Source of the DNA: Vibrio sp. Isolate32
GTDB taxonomy: Bacteria > Pseudomonadota > Gammaproteobacteria > Enterobacterales > Vibrionaceae
Assembly: GCF_022397955.1 (NCBI RefSeq)
Contig: NZ_JAKEUQ010000011.1
Location: 80,936 to 121,250 of the forward strand
Reading direction: 5' to 3'
Length of the DNA: 40,315 bases
The position numbers were made by a program, and so were the translations under genes. The notes beneath the pieces were generated by a model. It was given only the letters and a program-made list of their open reading frames with translations. It made no database searches and had not been told where the DNA came from. Positions within the stretch are counted from its first letter, which is position 1, and each line of letters begins with the position of its first letter. This document shows positions 1-9,268 of the stretch, in pieces.

Positions 1-5
1 TCTAA

Positions 6-490
6 CCGTCATTCCGCAGCCAATTTCAGAATTAGAATAATGTGATCCAGTGATCGTTTGCAGCTGTTAGTACGACAGAACTCTTGACCGTGATCCTCAG
101 TTTTGATCTATTACTGTTATTTAACGGTCACTTATTATGTCTACTGCTCAACCTGTCATTAAACGCTTGGACCACTTAGGGCTAATCGCTGCTTTCTGTC
201 ATGAAGTCGGTTTACCAGGCATTATTGATCGCATTATTCCCAAATACTCACATCATAACGTCTCACATGGCGATGCTGTCTTAGCAATGATTCTTAACGG
301 CCTTGGCTTTCACAGTAGAACGCTGCATATGTTCTCTGACTTCTTCGAGACGAAGCCTGTTGTTAAGTTGCTCGCTAAAAACATTGAAACTCACCATTTA
401 ACTGGCGATGTACTCGGACGCACGTTAGATGCTTTGTATGAAGCAGATGTGTCAGCGCTTTACCAAGCGATTGCAGAGCATGTCGTTGAT
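6..490 (+). mobile_element. IS1634-family element, left copy, truncated
   Basis: This stretch is repeated almost exactly at 39488-39972 in the same orientation, with only a handful of substitutions (for example at 250 and 309). The repeat covers about 130 bases of non-coding left end plus the start of a transposase gene. Similarity stops sharply after position 490, where unrelated sequence begins, so the element was cut by a later insertion or deletion. The right end of the element is absent. Family assignment rests on recognition of the transposase N-terminus (DUF4277/IS1634 type), not on a search. Confidence 0.75.
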
Positions 491-646
491 CTTCAAGCTG
501 ATTTGATCAACAACGCCATTTCAACCGATCACTGCTTCCGCGATTATCCGATCATTTTTAGCATAATTCCGAAATCAGTGGTCGGAATAAAGAAAACACT
601 GAAAAGTATCTACAAATTATTCACCGGCAAACTGTCAATTATGTAA
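137..646 (+). pseudogene. IS1634-family transposase, N-terminal fragment with foreign tail
   Basis: The first 118 residues match the N-terminal domain (DUF4277 type) of IS1634-family transposases; the opening MSTAQPVIKRLDHLGL is shared with the copy at 39619. From codon 119 on (position 491) the reading frame runs into unrelated DNA and yields a meaningless tail of about 50 residues. The DDE catalytic domain, which would follow in a full protein of roughly 500 residues or more, is missing. The product cannot be an active transposase. Compared with the right-hand copy there are about four amino-acid changes (for example SHHN versus SDHN), so the two copies have been separate for a short time only. 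Confidence 0.75.
491..634. other. Possible IS21-family terminal repeat remnant
   Basis: Directly after the IS1634 break lie short motifs of the type GATCACTG-TTCCG, ATTATCCGATCA and CCGAAATCAGTGGTCGGAAT. Repeated blocks of this composition, in both orientations, resemble the multiple terminal repeats of IS21-family elements. No istA or istB coding sequence is present, so at most one end remains. The assignment is tentative. Confidence 0.3.
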
Positions 647-720
647 TGGTACTAGCTAACCATTATTGAAAACCGAGAGCCTAACAAACCACTAAGCCTT
701 TAAGAAGGGGCATGTTAGTA
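635..720. repeat. Direct repeat copy 1 (pairs with 11148-11221)
   Basis: Positions 646-671 are identical over 26 bases to 11159-11184, and the similarity continues at a lower level on both sides, including a shared AAGCCTTTAA block. The partner copy lies next to the transposase relic between rmlA and rmlB. The simplest reading is that both are the same end of one IS type (IS1358/ISAs1-like), here left as a solo remnant. The two copies bracket the AT-rich part of the polysaccharide cluster. I see no gene and no clear terminator between here and 770. Confidence 0.6.
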
Positions 721-770
721 ACTTTCCCTAGCAGACACAAGCGCACTAACTTTAATAACAAAACCCAAAT

Positions 771-2510
771 TCAACGTTGTTTTTTAATTTTTAAAGCCGA
801 AAAATATTCAAAAATGGTAACCCAGCACCCAATTTCGTCAGGTGATATAGAGTAATCCTCTTTAAAATCACTAACAATCTCGGAAAACTTTACCTGATCA
901 ATATCAAAACCAATATCACGTGATGAAAGCTCCGTTAAATATTCCATAAAACGTTCCTCTCTCATCCATTGATGATAGTCAACAAAGTTTTTCTTAGCCA
1001 AAATATTTTTTGCATAAAATCGATGTATTGCAGATTCAATATAGGTATTACTAATTAGCTTCCTAACTTTTCTTTTAAAATATAACTTACGCCCCTCTTC
1101 AGACCAGTCTACTGAAATAACTTTTCCAGTATTTTGCCATGGTATGTCCTTAAAATAATCAGGATAGTATTTAAGAAGCATAGCATTGTATAACCTGCTC
1201 TTAAAACGAAAGGCGTCGGGTAACGAATATACAAAATCTAACAATCTTGAGTCCATAAAAGGTTTCAAGTTGTGAAGCTTGTCAGAAATTAAATCAGTGC
1301 CTCCAGATGTAAACCGATTTCCTCGATTTGAAATGACCATTGAAGGATCTGTTGTCTCAAAATCATAGTAATCGTTTTCCAAATCAATAAACCTAGCGTT
1401 AGTACCATATTTCTGCTGCGCAGCAGAAAAATTATTTTTTGTATCTAGGTATTCTCTTAACAAATAGCTTCCGCCTAAAACAGCATCACCCAAATAACCA
1501 TTTAGCATATAATTACTGAAAGCTGACATTTCTTCAAGAGCCACCAATGCATGCATGTGAGTAATATTGAACATGCCTCCAGTAGTCAAAACGCCTTCAA
1601 CTCGCTGATCAAACCAATTACTCTCGTCTACCGTGAAAAAATTGGATTTCACACCAGCAATATCAGCGACTTTTTTGGCAAGTTCAAAATCCAAACAGCC
1701 TTCTTTTCCAAAGGTAAAAGTTTGAATCTCTCCATCAAACTGTTTTACAGCTTCTGCCAGTAGAACCCTAGAGTCCAAGCCACCACTTAGACATACAGCT
1801 AACCGATCATTGGTCATACTTTTTAAGCAATTACCGATAGACTCTTTGAACAACACATACAAAGTGTCAACAGCTTCGTCGAATGAAATATCACTGCGCT
1901 TTTTTATGTTGGACCATTTCCAGTAAACTTGAGAAGAGTGCGTACCATCTTTAAGGTCAACATAGTGTATTGTAGCTGGAGATACTCTACTAATTCCCTC
2001 AAACATTGTTCTATTTTCGAGGAGGTGCCCGAGACTCAAAAACGTAGAAATTGATTCATTACATACAGAATGCTGCACATCTTCCCGAAAAACAATAGTG
2101 TTTAGATCATTAGAGAAAGACTTAACTTTCTTATTATCGGTTTCCATATAGGTTGACTTCAGCCCATATCTATCACTAATGACTATTAATTTAGATAGTT
2201 TCTTATCATAAAAATAAATACTAAAAACGCCATTTGTGTCTCGTAGATAGTTTTTCATACTGCGCTTGGTATATGAGGAAATAAAGCCCTCGATAAAACG
2301 ATCAACATCCGGCGTATAAATATCACCAAAGCATATAAAAGAAAAATTTTCGTCTTCATAAATTTTGTAGCCTACATTGTGACTAACCGCTCTTAATCTG
2401 ATATTTAAATTATCTGTTTTTAAATTAAACGGAGAGACCGAGCTACTAGAGAATTTTTCAGGAAAAATACTCTTATTAGAGCCACCTATAAAGCAAGAAA
2501 CACCAATCAT
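771..2510 (-). CDS. Asparagine-synthase-like amide-forming enzyme lacking the GATase cysteine
   Basis: A 579-residue protein with the two-domain plan of glutamine-dependent asparagine synthetase. The N-terminal part (about 1-170) has the Ntn/class II glutaminase fold pattern, including SDRYGLK near 112-118 (RDRFGIKP in AsnB). The synthetase domain shows the PP-loop CLSGGLDSR at about 240-248 and GYLGDAVLGG near 338-347. The protein starts Met-Ile-Gly, so the Cys2 nucleophile that releases ammonia from glutamine in AsnB is missing. Relatives in O-antigen loci (WbpS type) are thought to amidate uronic acids; here ManNAcA would be the obvious substrate. Ammonia could come from another source, or an amine other than ammonia may be joined. 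It is the last gene of the operon; its ATG overlaps the wzx stop, with GGGAG six bases upstream. Confidence 0.8.
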   Translation of the reverse strand: MIGVSCFIGGSNKSIFPEKFSSSSVSPFNLKTDNLNIRLRAVSHNVGYKIYEDENFSFICFGDIYTPDVDRFIEGFISSYTKRSMKNYLRDTNGVFSIYFYDKKLSKLIVISDRYGLKSTYMETDNKKVKSFSNDLNTIVFREDVQHSVCNESISTFLSLGHLLENRTMFEGISRVSPATIHYVDLKDGTHSSQVYWKWSNIKKRSDISFDEAVDTLYVLFKESIGNCLKSMTNDRLAVCLSGGLDSRVLLAEAVKQFDGEIQTFTFGKEGCLDFELAKKVADIAGVKSNFFTVDESNWFDQRVEGVLTTGGMFNITHMHALVALEEMSAFSNYMLNGYLGDAVLGGSYLLREYLDTKNNFSAAQQKYGTNARFIDLENDYYDFETTDPSMVISNRGNRFTSGGTDLISDKLHNLKPFMDSRLLDFVYSLPDAFRFKSRLYNAMLLKYYPDYFKDIPWQNTGKVISVDWSEEGRKLYFKRKVRKLISNTYIESAIHRFYAKNILAKKNFVDYHQWMREERFMEYLTELSSRDIGFDIDQVKFSEIVSDFKEDYSISPDEIGCWVTIFEYFSALKIKKQR

Positions 2511-3913
2511 GAAGACTCCCTAAACTTTAAAATGCCGACTGAATAAATCGAAAGTAAAAACAAAAAAACAAATGACGTAATGAGTAATTTCTTGATCCAA
2601 TAAATATTATCAAACTCTATTGAAATAAAGTAAGTAATAGAAAAACTGAAGAATAGCAATATAATCGAAGATGAAATAGAAAGCATATAATCAAATATCC
2701 CTAGATTGGAGTTTGGATAAACCAACACTATGCAATGTACAATCAAAATAACAAACTGGTAAAAGATCAAAGAGTATAACATCGTTTCTAAGCCATATTG
2801 AATTGAAAACAACATAACGATCGGACGTAAAATACTACATACTAAATTCCAATAGAAACCTAACTTGACTTCACCAGTTGCTTTCAACAAAGAACCACTA
2901 GGATTAATTATTGCTAAAATAAACATGTATATAGATAACAGTTGGAGTAACAAAAAATGTTGACTCCATTCTTCACCGAATACAAAAGCTAGAATTTCTG
3001 ATGAATAAAGAAAGACTAGAGAATAAAAAGGCAATAAAACCATAGATAAAGCATTCATCAACCAAAAATAAACATTTTTTAACTTTCCCTCATCAGAGTT
3101 AACCATTAACGGAAAAGAAACTCTATTAAAAATAGGATTAACGAATAGAAAAGCAGGTTTGAAAACTAACTCTTTTATCGATGAATAAATGCCTAAAGTA
3201 TTTACACCTAGAGTTGATACTAGTATAAGCTGGTCAAATTGACTGCTAATATAGTTCAGCATCGCTTCTAAAGACTGAAATAGTCCGTACTTGTATACAG
3301 AAATGTTATCTAAAAATCTAATGCTAAATTTTTTGGGGATTTTAGTTTTCTTGTTAACTTTCAAAAGCATAGTCATTACTGATGCAATGACTATTTGAGA
3401 CATGATAAGACTGAAAACCCTGAAATCCAAATAAATTAAGGAAGTAAAGGTTAAAAAACCCAATAGTGATGAAATAACTTCAATTTTAGCCAACAACCTG
3501 AACCTCATATCTTTTTGAAGCAAGGCACTAGATTGTTGACCAATAGATCTAATTAAGAAAATAGGGCTGATTAACATTAAGTATAAGCACAATACATATT
3601 CATCGTTATAGATCCAAACAAGCATTGAAGACAAAAACAGTATTAATGATACGCCCAATCCTAGCAATACGTTAAAAAGGTAAATCTCTTGTAGCCGCGA
3701 AAAATTCAAATTACGAAAGTAGATAACCGCTTGAGAAAGACCGGCATCACTGAATACTTGAGATAATCCCACAACCATCATTACCAACGCAAATACGCCA
3801 AGCTCACTCGGGGCCAGTAAACGTGTCATAAGTATCAACTGAGCAATTTGAAAACCTCCTCTCATAATTGAAGAAAAAGAAGTCCAACCAAACTTGCTCA
3901 ATATACTTAACAT
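2507..3913 (-). CDS. wzx: Wzx-type lipid-linked oligosaccharide flippase (MOP superfamily)
   Basis: A 468-residue, strongly hydrophobic protein with about 12-14 predicted membrane segments and the N-terminal pattern of polysaccharide transporters (GWTSFSSIMRGGFQIAQLIL, then LLAPSELGVFALVMM). Members of this family move undecaprenyl-diphosphate-linked repeat units from the cytoplasmic to the periplasmic face of the inner membrane. It overlaps the upstream glycosyltransferase by 7 bases and the downstream AsnB-like gene by 4, so the three are translationally coupled. The coding sequence is very AT-rich, typical of horizontally acquired O-antigen genes. The specific substrate cannot be read from the sequence. 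Confidence 0.85.
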   Translation of the reverse strand: MLSILSKFGWTSFSSIMRGGFQIAQLILMTRLLAPSELGVFALVMMVVGLSQVFSDAGLSQAVIYFRNLNFSRLQEIYLFNVLLGLGVSLILFLSSMLVWIYNDEYVLCLYLMLISPIFLIRSIGQQSSALLQKDMRFRLLAKIEVISSLLGFLTFTSLIYLDFRVFSLIMSQIVIASVMTMLLKVNKKTKIPKKFSIRFLDNISVYKYGLFQSLEAMLNYISSQFDQLILVSTLGVNTLGIYSSIKELVFKPAFLFVNPIFNRVSFPLMVNSDEGKLKNVYFWLMNALSMVLLPFYSLVFLYSSEILAFVFGEEWSQHFLLLQLLSIYMFILAIINPSGSLLKATGEVKLGFYWNLVCSILRPIVMLFSIQYGLETMLYSLIFYQFVILIVHCIVLVYPNSNLGIFDYMLSISSSIILLFFSFSITYFISIEFDNIYWIKKLLITSFVFLFLLSIYSVGILKFRESS

Positions 3914-5016
3914 TTTTCAAAACCTAGCTGATTTTCTAATTTTGAGGTCAATATTTTCATTTGATTGTCCCATGTCAGATTATTTTGTGCGTAATTCCTA
4001 ATGGAATCGATATCGAACTGTCTCTTATCGAACCACTTTAGAATAGCAACGATATCAATATAATCTTCACTCGAAGGAACTCGAAAAATAAATGATTGTT
4101 CTAAAAACCTACTATCTTGATTAGCCAGAATAAACGGAAGGCCTCTTGCGCAATATTCAGCAGGCTTTAATGGAGTTAATGTCTCATGTCCTATACGATG
4201 TAGACCTAAACTACAAAGTCCGATATCCGATTCGTTAAAAAGGTTACTAAGTGCATCCCCATTTAATGGACCTTTGAATTCAACAGTGTGATCTAATTTT
4301 AGCTTTGAAACTAATGACATTAACTTGTTTTTCTCGGGGCCATCACCAACAATTAAAAGCCGTACCCTATTGCCAACTTCTTTTTTCTGTTCATAGATTG
4401 AACGAATGAACCTATCATAAGCATGCCACTTAGATAAATTCGCGACAGCTATAAACGTAACTCTATTGTCTCGATGCTCAGTTTTTACTAATTTTTCTGT
4501 ACTTTCAACATCAACTGCATTTTTTAACTGGATAGCAGGTATACCCCAAATTTTACTGCCAGGCTCACCATAAAAAGTAATTGTATCTACAAATTTTCTC
4601 AGACGGTTACGATAATAGATATCAAAAAGGGTAAAAATACTATACTTAGAGTATTCAGAATCATATGGGTAAGTCGCAACTTCGATGACAAGGCTGTTAC
4701 AATGCTTTGATAAATTTTCTAAGAAACTATAGTACCACGGGGTAACCCTCATGAATCTTACATAAATAACATCATAATGTTTGTCGTCCATTGCTAATTC
4801 AATTTTTTTAAATACCGTATACTCAAATAGCTTTCTTTTGAATCTAGTCAGAGAATCATATTTGATTGTCTTATCGATTATTAAATACCCAGATTTTTCA
4901 TAAGTGCATAATTCTACATGATGTCCTAATTTTTTTAAACTATCGACTTGTGAGGATATTTTCTTTTTTACTCCAAATAAATCGCTTGGAACGAAATTAA
5001 CGTGCAATATATTCAT
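3907..5016 (-). CDS. Family 4 glycosyltransferase
   Basis: 369 residues with a GT-B arrangement: N-terminal acceptor domain beginning MNILHVNFVPSDLFGVKKK, a hinge, and a C-terminal nucleotide-sugar domain. That domain contains VGDGPEKNKLMSLV and the acidic motif ETLTPLKPAE followed by YCARGLPFILA, which corresponds to the E-X7-E region of GT4 enzymes. The cluster has only two glycosyltransferases. Since the other is WecF-like, this one is the best candidate for adding ManNAcA, the step WecG does in enterobacterial common antigen; WecG itself belongs to another family. That role is an inference. The gene overlaps the preceding wzy by 20 bases. Confidence 0.8.
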   Translation of the reverse strand: MNILHVNFVPSDLFGVKKKISSQVDSLKKLGHHVELCTYEKSGYLIIDKTIKYDSLTRFKRKLFEYTVFKKIELAMDDKHYDVIYVRFMRVTPWYYSFLENLSKHCNSLVIEVATYPYDSEYSKYSIFTLFDIYYRNRLRKFVDTITFYGEPGSKIWGIPAIQLKNAVDVESTEKLVKTEHRDNRVTFIAVANLSKWHAYDRFIRSIYEQKKEVGNRVRLLIVGDGPEKNKLMSLVSKLKLDHTVEFKGPLNGDALSNLFNESDIGLCSLGLHRIGHETLTPLKPAEYCARGLPFILANQDSRFLEQSFIFRVPSSEDYIDIVAILKWFDKRQFDIDSIRNYAQNNLTWDNQMKILTSKLENQLGFEKC

Positions 5017-6292
5017 TATGACCTTTTATTCGTATGAGTAAGAAAAAAACTACAATAAAAATCCAATATTTTATTGAGCCATAGAAGACCGTACTATCTA
5101 AGCTAGCCCAATTGATTAAAGCCATAATGAACATTGCCAGAATCAACTCTATCATTATCGCTAAAGCTCTTTCTTTTGTTCCTTCTTTTGTAGAAGATAT
5201 TATGTTATTCATTTTTTTTGATAAAAAACCAATGATAATACCAAAAAAAAATGGCATTAACAGTGCACCTACAAAACCAAATTGAGAGTAAGAATAAGAC
5301 AATAGATCAATTGGAATACCTACGGTATAAAACCCTCCTAAGTAGTATTCTGTTAATAACTCCCATGTTTTAGTAGTTTTTTCAAACCCAAACATGACTT
5401 GAGGAAATATACTTAAAGCATCTTCTAGATAACCGAAACCATATTGTTCAACAAAATTATATGAATTCATAACATTTGAAAAAGTAGGAGAAAACTGAGA
5501 TATAACAGAATAGAAAAGTCCATTATTCAAACTCCACACTCCTGTTTCGATATAGTCAGTAATTGAATTCCCTAGATAAGCCATAAACACAGCAATGAAA
5601 ACGGGAAAAATCAACTTAAAAAGCTTGAAGTTATTATCAAAATTTATCTTAAATAGATAAATTACTATTAGATAAAGACCTAAATTAGTTCGACTGGCCT
5701 CTATAAATAAATATAAAAACGCAGCCGTAATAAATGCATACCTAAACCGAATCTTCATTGCGAGGACTAAGAGTGAAGCATTAATAATAATCGGCTGTAA
5801 CTTTGCCAGTTGACCAATGGGAGGCTCTTTAAGACCGTGAGCACGATACAGGTTTGCGTCGACTATAGCTTGTACAATTCCACCCACTTTATATATGTAA
5901 AGTAAGGTTACCAATATAGATATAACACCCATCGCACAGCAAAAATAAGAAAATCGATTAAGGAGTACACTATTTAAAATGATATTCTCCACTTTGATTT
6001 TCTTACCTATAACAATGCCAGATATAAGAGATGTCATAGCTAAAAGATATATAAGCATAGCATAAGACAACGATTCAAAATCATCATCTGTCTTTAACAC
6101 CCAAAAGTTATATGAGTTTTCTTTCAGATTATCGAATGATGTTAAATAGAAAACAGGAATGATTATATAAAAGAAACCGACGACTAGATAAGTAAATTTT
6201 TCTAAGCATAACCTACCATTATTAAGCTGAGAGTACCTCTGGCTAAGATAAATACCAAAAAAAGACAAATAAGCGACAAATATATATAACAT
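4997..6292 (-). CDS. wzy: Wzy-like O-antigen/repeat-unit polymerase
   Basis: 431 residues with roughly 11-12 hydrophobic segments and a larger periplasmic-looking loop between about 250 and 310 (rich in Tyr, Phe and Asn), as in repeat-unit polymerases. Wzy proteins join lipid-linked repeat units en bloc in the periplasm. They are poorly conserved, so recognition depends on topology and position between the WecF-like transferase and a GT4 gene. In ECA clusters wzyE also follows wecF directly, which supports the call. The start at 6292 lies 33 bases after the upstream gene. Very low GC. Confidence 0.75.
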   Translation of the reverse strand: MLYIFVAYLSFFGIYLSQRYSQLNNGRLCLEKFTYLVVGFFYIIIPVFYLTSFDNLKENSYNFWVLKTDDDFESLSYAMLIYLLAMTSLISGIVIGKKIKVENIILNSVLLNRFSYFCCAMGVISILVTLLYIYKVGGIVQAIVDANLYRAHGLKEPPIGQLAKLQPIIINASLLVLAMKIRFRYAFITAAFLYLFIEASRTNLGLYLIVIYLFKINFDNNFKLFKLIFPVFIAVFMAYLGNSITDYIETGVWSLNNGLFYSVISQFSPTFSNVMNSYNFVEQYGFGYLEDALSIFPQVMFGFEKTTKTWELLTEYYLGGFYTVGIPIDLLSYSYSQFGFVGALLMPFFFGIIIGFLSKKMNNIISSTKEGTKERALAIMIELILAMFIMALINWASLDSTVFYGSIKYWIFIVVFFLLIRIKGHNEYIAR

Positions 6293-6325
6293 AAAGCACC
6301 GAAAAATTAGATAGTTATAAAACGA

Positions 6326-7444
6326 TTATCTAATCCCTAAAATTAGATCTTTTGTTTTCTTATCTATATTATCCATCGACCAAATCATTTCGAGTTTCAT
6401 TTGATTCGTCTTGACATGTTCATCTTCTAATGGCTTATCCAGCATATCGGGATTGTTCACTAATTCATCAATAGAAAATAGCACAAAGCCCTTTTTTGAC
6501 AAGAATCCATATACTGGATTATCAGTTCGTAGGTATACTTTAGCTCCCAAATAAAGGGCAATAACAATATTACCGACCGCTTGCTGCCTTATATGGTTCA
6601 TGACCACATTTCCACAGCTCAATAAGAGTTTTGTATACTCTTCACTGGGTAGGAAATTTTCTAAAGTAGATATGCTTAAGTTCTTATATTTTGAAATGTT
6701 ATTTTTTAATCTGTTACGATAATCTACATTACCATAACTTAGTGGAATAATAACTTCTTTACCTTTTGTTACACCATTAATAATTTCTAGTATCTCAATG
6801 TGATTATTTGTAGCGGAAGCGCTATTGCCTATTAAAATCTTATTACTATTAACCCTTTGTTCAATTACTCCTTTCACATAATCCGTATATAACTCTCCGT
6901 AGTTCCAAGGCCTGTATTCTGGTAATTTAAGATTTTTTTTACTCCTAATCATCAAGTAATCGTCTTCAATTACTGTTGATAGTGAGTTAATTTTATATAA
7001 AACTGAGGATTTCCACCTCTTTATAATTCTAGATTTGAACGATCGAATGATATCATCAATACGACTTTTTGAAGTCATATTAATAGTTTTTGTTGTATCT
7101 AAAAGAAATGCATTTTCATCATCAATTAGGTCATAGTAGTCATACCCCCAACCAATCCATATTATTTTGTTTTTTTTCGGAAGCATTGTAATGATTGGGA
7201 GCCAGAAAGGGTCAAATGAATGTAATACAACACAACTATACCCTTCTATTTCATTAATTAATTTGGGGTTTAATACATCACTAAACGAAAGTACTCTATC
7301 GAATTCTTGTCCTTCAAAATTGCCATCAGCACTATTCGTTTTGACCCATGATGTATTTTGTTTTGGAAAAACTCGCTCAAAAGACCGAAGTGCCATCGGG
7401 AAAAACTTGTTGTCTGTGGTTAAATGTAAGATATTTAATTTCAT
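6326..7444 (-). CDS. WecF-like 4-amino-4,6-dideoxyhexosyl transferase (GT56)
   Basis: 372 residues resembling WecF (Glyco_transf_56), which in enterobacteria transfers Fuc4NAc from dTDP-Fuc4NAc to ManNAcA-GlcNAc-PP-undecaprenol. Family signatures visible are ILHLTTDNKFFPMALRSFE at the N-terminus, LHSFDPFWLPI, IWIGWGYDYYD near residues 96-106, LIGNSASATNNHIEIL near 203-218 and the late block LYLGAKVYLRTDNPVYGFL. The donor made by this cluster is predicted to be a formylated Qui4N rather than Fuc4NAc, so this enzyme probably uses the C4 epimer with a different N-acyl group; that is inference from the neighbours. It follows the formyltransferase gene by only 5 bases and precedes wzy. Confidence 0.8.
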   Translation of the reverse strand: MKLNILHLTTDNKFFPMALRSFERVFPKQNTSWVKTNSADGNFEGQEFDRVLSFSDVLNPKLINEIEGYSCVVLHSFDPFWLPIITMLPKKNKIIWIGWGYDYYDLIDDENAFLLDTTKTINMTSKSRIDDIIRSFKSRIIKRWKSSVLYKINSLSTVIEDDYLMIRSKKNLKLPEYRPWNYGELYTDYVKGVIEQRVNSNKILIGNSASATNNHIEILEIINGVTKGKEVIIPLSYGNVDYRNRLKNNISKYKNLSISTLENFLPSEEYTKLLLSCGNVVMNHIRQQAVGNIVIALYLGAKVYLRTDNPVYGFLSKKGFVLFSIDELVNNPDMLDKPLEDEHVKTNQMKLEMIWSMDNIDKKTKDLILGIR

Positions 7445-7449
7445 ATAAT

Positions 7450-8181
7450 CTAGCTAGACTCTACTTCAAGGTTTAATGTCACATAAACTTTTTTCCCATC
7501 ACAATTTAAAAAGTAGCCATTTTTAAAGTCGCCATGCGAAAGTGCTCGCAATAAATCCAAATGTTGCCTCAAAGTTCCTCTAGACTCCAAATCTAATTCA
7601 GTTAAATTTCGAAAGTCTAAAATAGAATTATAATTACCTTTAATGCAAGGAGGGTTAGCGACATAATTCTTATCAAGTATATTTTTAAACTTCTCTTTCA
7701 ATAATTTTTTTTCTTCATTAATAACTCTGTTGTATACACATAACGATGTTTCATCTTCTTCTATTTTTATTTCTGATTGAAAAAGTATATCACCGTCGTC
7801 TACTTCAGAATTCATTAAGTGTATTGTACATCCTATCGGTTTCTTGTTTATTATAGAGAAAACCTGAGGAAACCATCCTCTATTGTGAGGATTAAGGCCC
7901 GGATGAACATTAATACACCTTATATTTTCAACTAAACCCTTGGGGAATATTTGCTTACAGTGCGCTGATATAACTAGGTCATAGGAATCAAGAATATAGC
8001 TAACTACTCTCAAATCCTTTATGTCAATTGACGTCATACCAAGCTCTATCAATTTATCAGGATTCTTATTTATAACACTATAACTAAATGAGAAGTCATA
8101 TTGTTTATAACAAGGTTCGTTAATTAATTCCATGAAAAAACTAACGAGTACTTCATTATCGGAAACTATTAATACTTTCAC
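7450..8181 (-). CDS. dTDP-4-amino-4,6-dideoxyhexose N-formyltransferase
   Basis: 243 residues of the N10-formyltetrahydrofolate-dependent formyltransferase fold. The catalytic region INVHPGLNPHNRGWFPQVF (about 89-107) supplies the Asn and His, and SEVDDGDILFQ (about 124-134) the conserved Asp. HCKQIFPKGLV and GWFPQVFSI are typical of sugar formyltransferases such as VioF and WbtJ that act on dTDP-Qui4N. It would convert dTDP-Qui4N to dTDP-Qui4N-formyl in the cytoplasm. In the ECA operon this position holds WecD, an acetyltransferase; replacing it with a formyltransferase changes the N-acyl group. The gene overlaps the aminotransferase by 26 bases, consistent with coupled expression. Substrate epimer is inferred from the VioA-like partner. 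Confidence 0.85.
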   Translation of the reverse strand: MKVLIVSDNEVLVSFFMELINEPCYKQYDFSFSYSVINKNPDKLIELGMTSIDIKDLRVVSYILDSYDLVISAHCKQIFPKGLVENIRCINVHPGLNPHNRGWFPQVFSIINKKPIGCTIHLMNSEVDDGDILFQSEIKIEEDETSLCVYNRVINEEKKLLKEKFKNILDKNYVANPPCIKGNYNSILDFRNLTELDLESRGTLRQHLDLLRALSHGDFKNGYFLNCDGKKVYVTLNLEVESS

Positions 8182-9262
8182 TTTCGGTTACACCAATTAT
8201 AATTCTTGAAATCTGTCTAACATCTTTATCTTCAAGATAATAATGCAAAGGCAGGCATATAATTCTTTTCACAGCATTATGGCTCATTTCGACACCGTTG
8301 ATGCATTTCACATCAAAAACCGAGTCTAAAGATGGAGCAAAGTAGTCTCTTGTCTGTATGTTATTTTCTAACAACACACTCTTTACTTTATGTTTCAAGT
8401 CTTCATTTTTAAGCATAATGGGCATATAAGAGCCATTAAACGAAGATTTTTCACTCCATAAAGGTAGCTCAACATGATTCTTCAATAATTTTCTATAAAG
8501 TTTAAAAAGCTCAACTCTAGTGTTAATTATCTTTTCAAGGTTATCAAGATTAACTAGACCCACTGCACATTGATACTCGTTCATTTTTGCATTAATTCCC
8601 ACAGAATCGATCATTCCGTTTTCGTTAATACCAAAACTAATTAATTTTTTGGCCTTAAGATAGTCATCTCGCTTATTGAAAACTATGGCTCCACCTTCTA
8701 TGGTATGAAATAGCTTGGTTGCATGAAAGCTAAGAGTGCTAGCATCACCAAAATTCAAAACAGACTTTCCACTTACTTTGACATCAAACGCATGCGCAGC
8801 ATCATATATCACTTTTACATTGTGAGATTTAGACATTCTATCAAAATCGTACACATCACAAGGGTTTCCAAATACATGTGTAGCTAAAATAGAGTCAATA
8901 CCACTACTTAACTTTAAATGCTCGTCAACTAAAACGCTGTCTAGATTTAATGTATTGGGGTCAATATCACTATAATTAATATTGATGTTTTCCCATAGTA
9001 ATGCGCTACTTGTTGCTACAAAAGTAAACGGTGTTGTGATTACATTCTTAAGTCCCAATGTTCTGCAGGCAATTTGCAAAGCTAAAGTACCATTGGAAAC
9101 AAGTAACAAGTTACGAACACCTAAATATTCTTCTAATCTTTTAGTCAGCAAATCATGTAATGGACCAAAGTTAGTAAACCATCCAGTTTCGTTTATCTGG
9201 TCTAGATACTCATTCAGAAGATTTAAGTCTGGCTTCAACGGATCATTGATTTTAATGGACAT
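8156..9262 (-). CDS. vioA: VioA-like dTDP-4-keto-6-deoxyglucose aminotransferase
   Basis: 368 residues, PLP-dependent DegT/DnrJ/EryC1/StrS family. The PLP lysine lies in LSFHATKLFHTIEGGAIV; other markers are VSNGTLALQIA near 58-68, TTPFTFVATSSALLWENI near 77-94, and IYDAAHAFDVK, whose Asp contacts the pyridine nitrogen. These segments match VioA (dTDP-Qui4N-forming) better than WecE, which has SFHETKNYTAGGEGG and other changes. It would transfer an amino group from glutamate to C4 of the RmlB product. It sits between rmlA and the formyltransferase, completing the route to dTDP-Qui4N. Confidence in the family is high, in the exact epimer moderate. Confidence 0.85.
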   Translation of the reverse strand: MSIKINDPLKPDLNLLNEYLDQINETGWFTNFGPLHDLLTKRLEEYLGVRNLLLVSNGTLALQIACRTLGLKNVITTPFTFVATSSALLWENININYSDIDPNTLNLDSVLVDEHLKLSSGIDSILATHVFGNPCDVYDFDRMSKSHNVKVIYDAAHAFDVKVSGKSVLNFGDASTLSFHATKLFHTIEGGAIVFNKRDDYLKAKKLISFGINENGMIDSVGINAKMNEYQCAVGLVNLDNLEKIINTRVELFKLYRKLLKNHVELPLWSEKSSFNGSYMPIMLKNEDLKHKVKSVLLENNIQTRDYFAPSLDSVFDVKCINGVEMSHNAVKRIICLPLHYYLEDKDVRQISRIIIGVTESESINSFR

Positions 9263-9268
9263 GGTTAC

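Noticed and set aside
6326..7444. Rhamnosyl or fucosyl transferase fed by an RmlC/RmlD pathway
   Set aside because: Neither rmlC nor rmlD is present, while an aminotransferase and a formyltransferase follow rmlA, so a 4-amino-4,6-dideoxy sugar is the expected donor.
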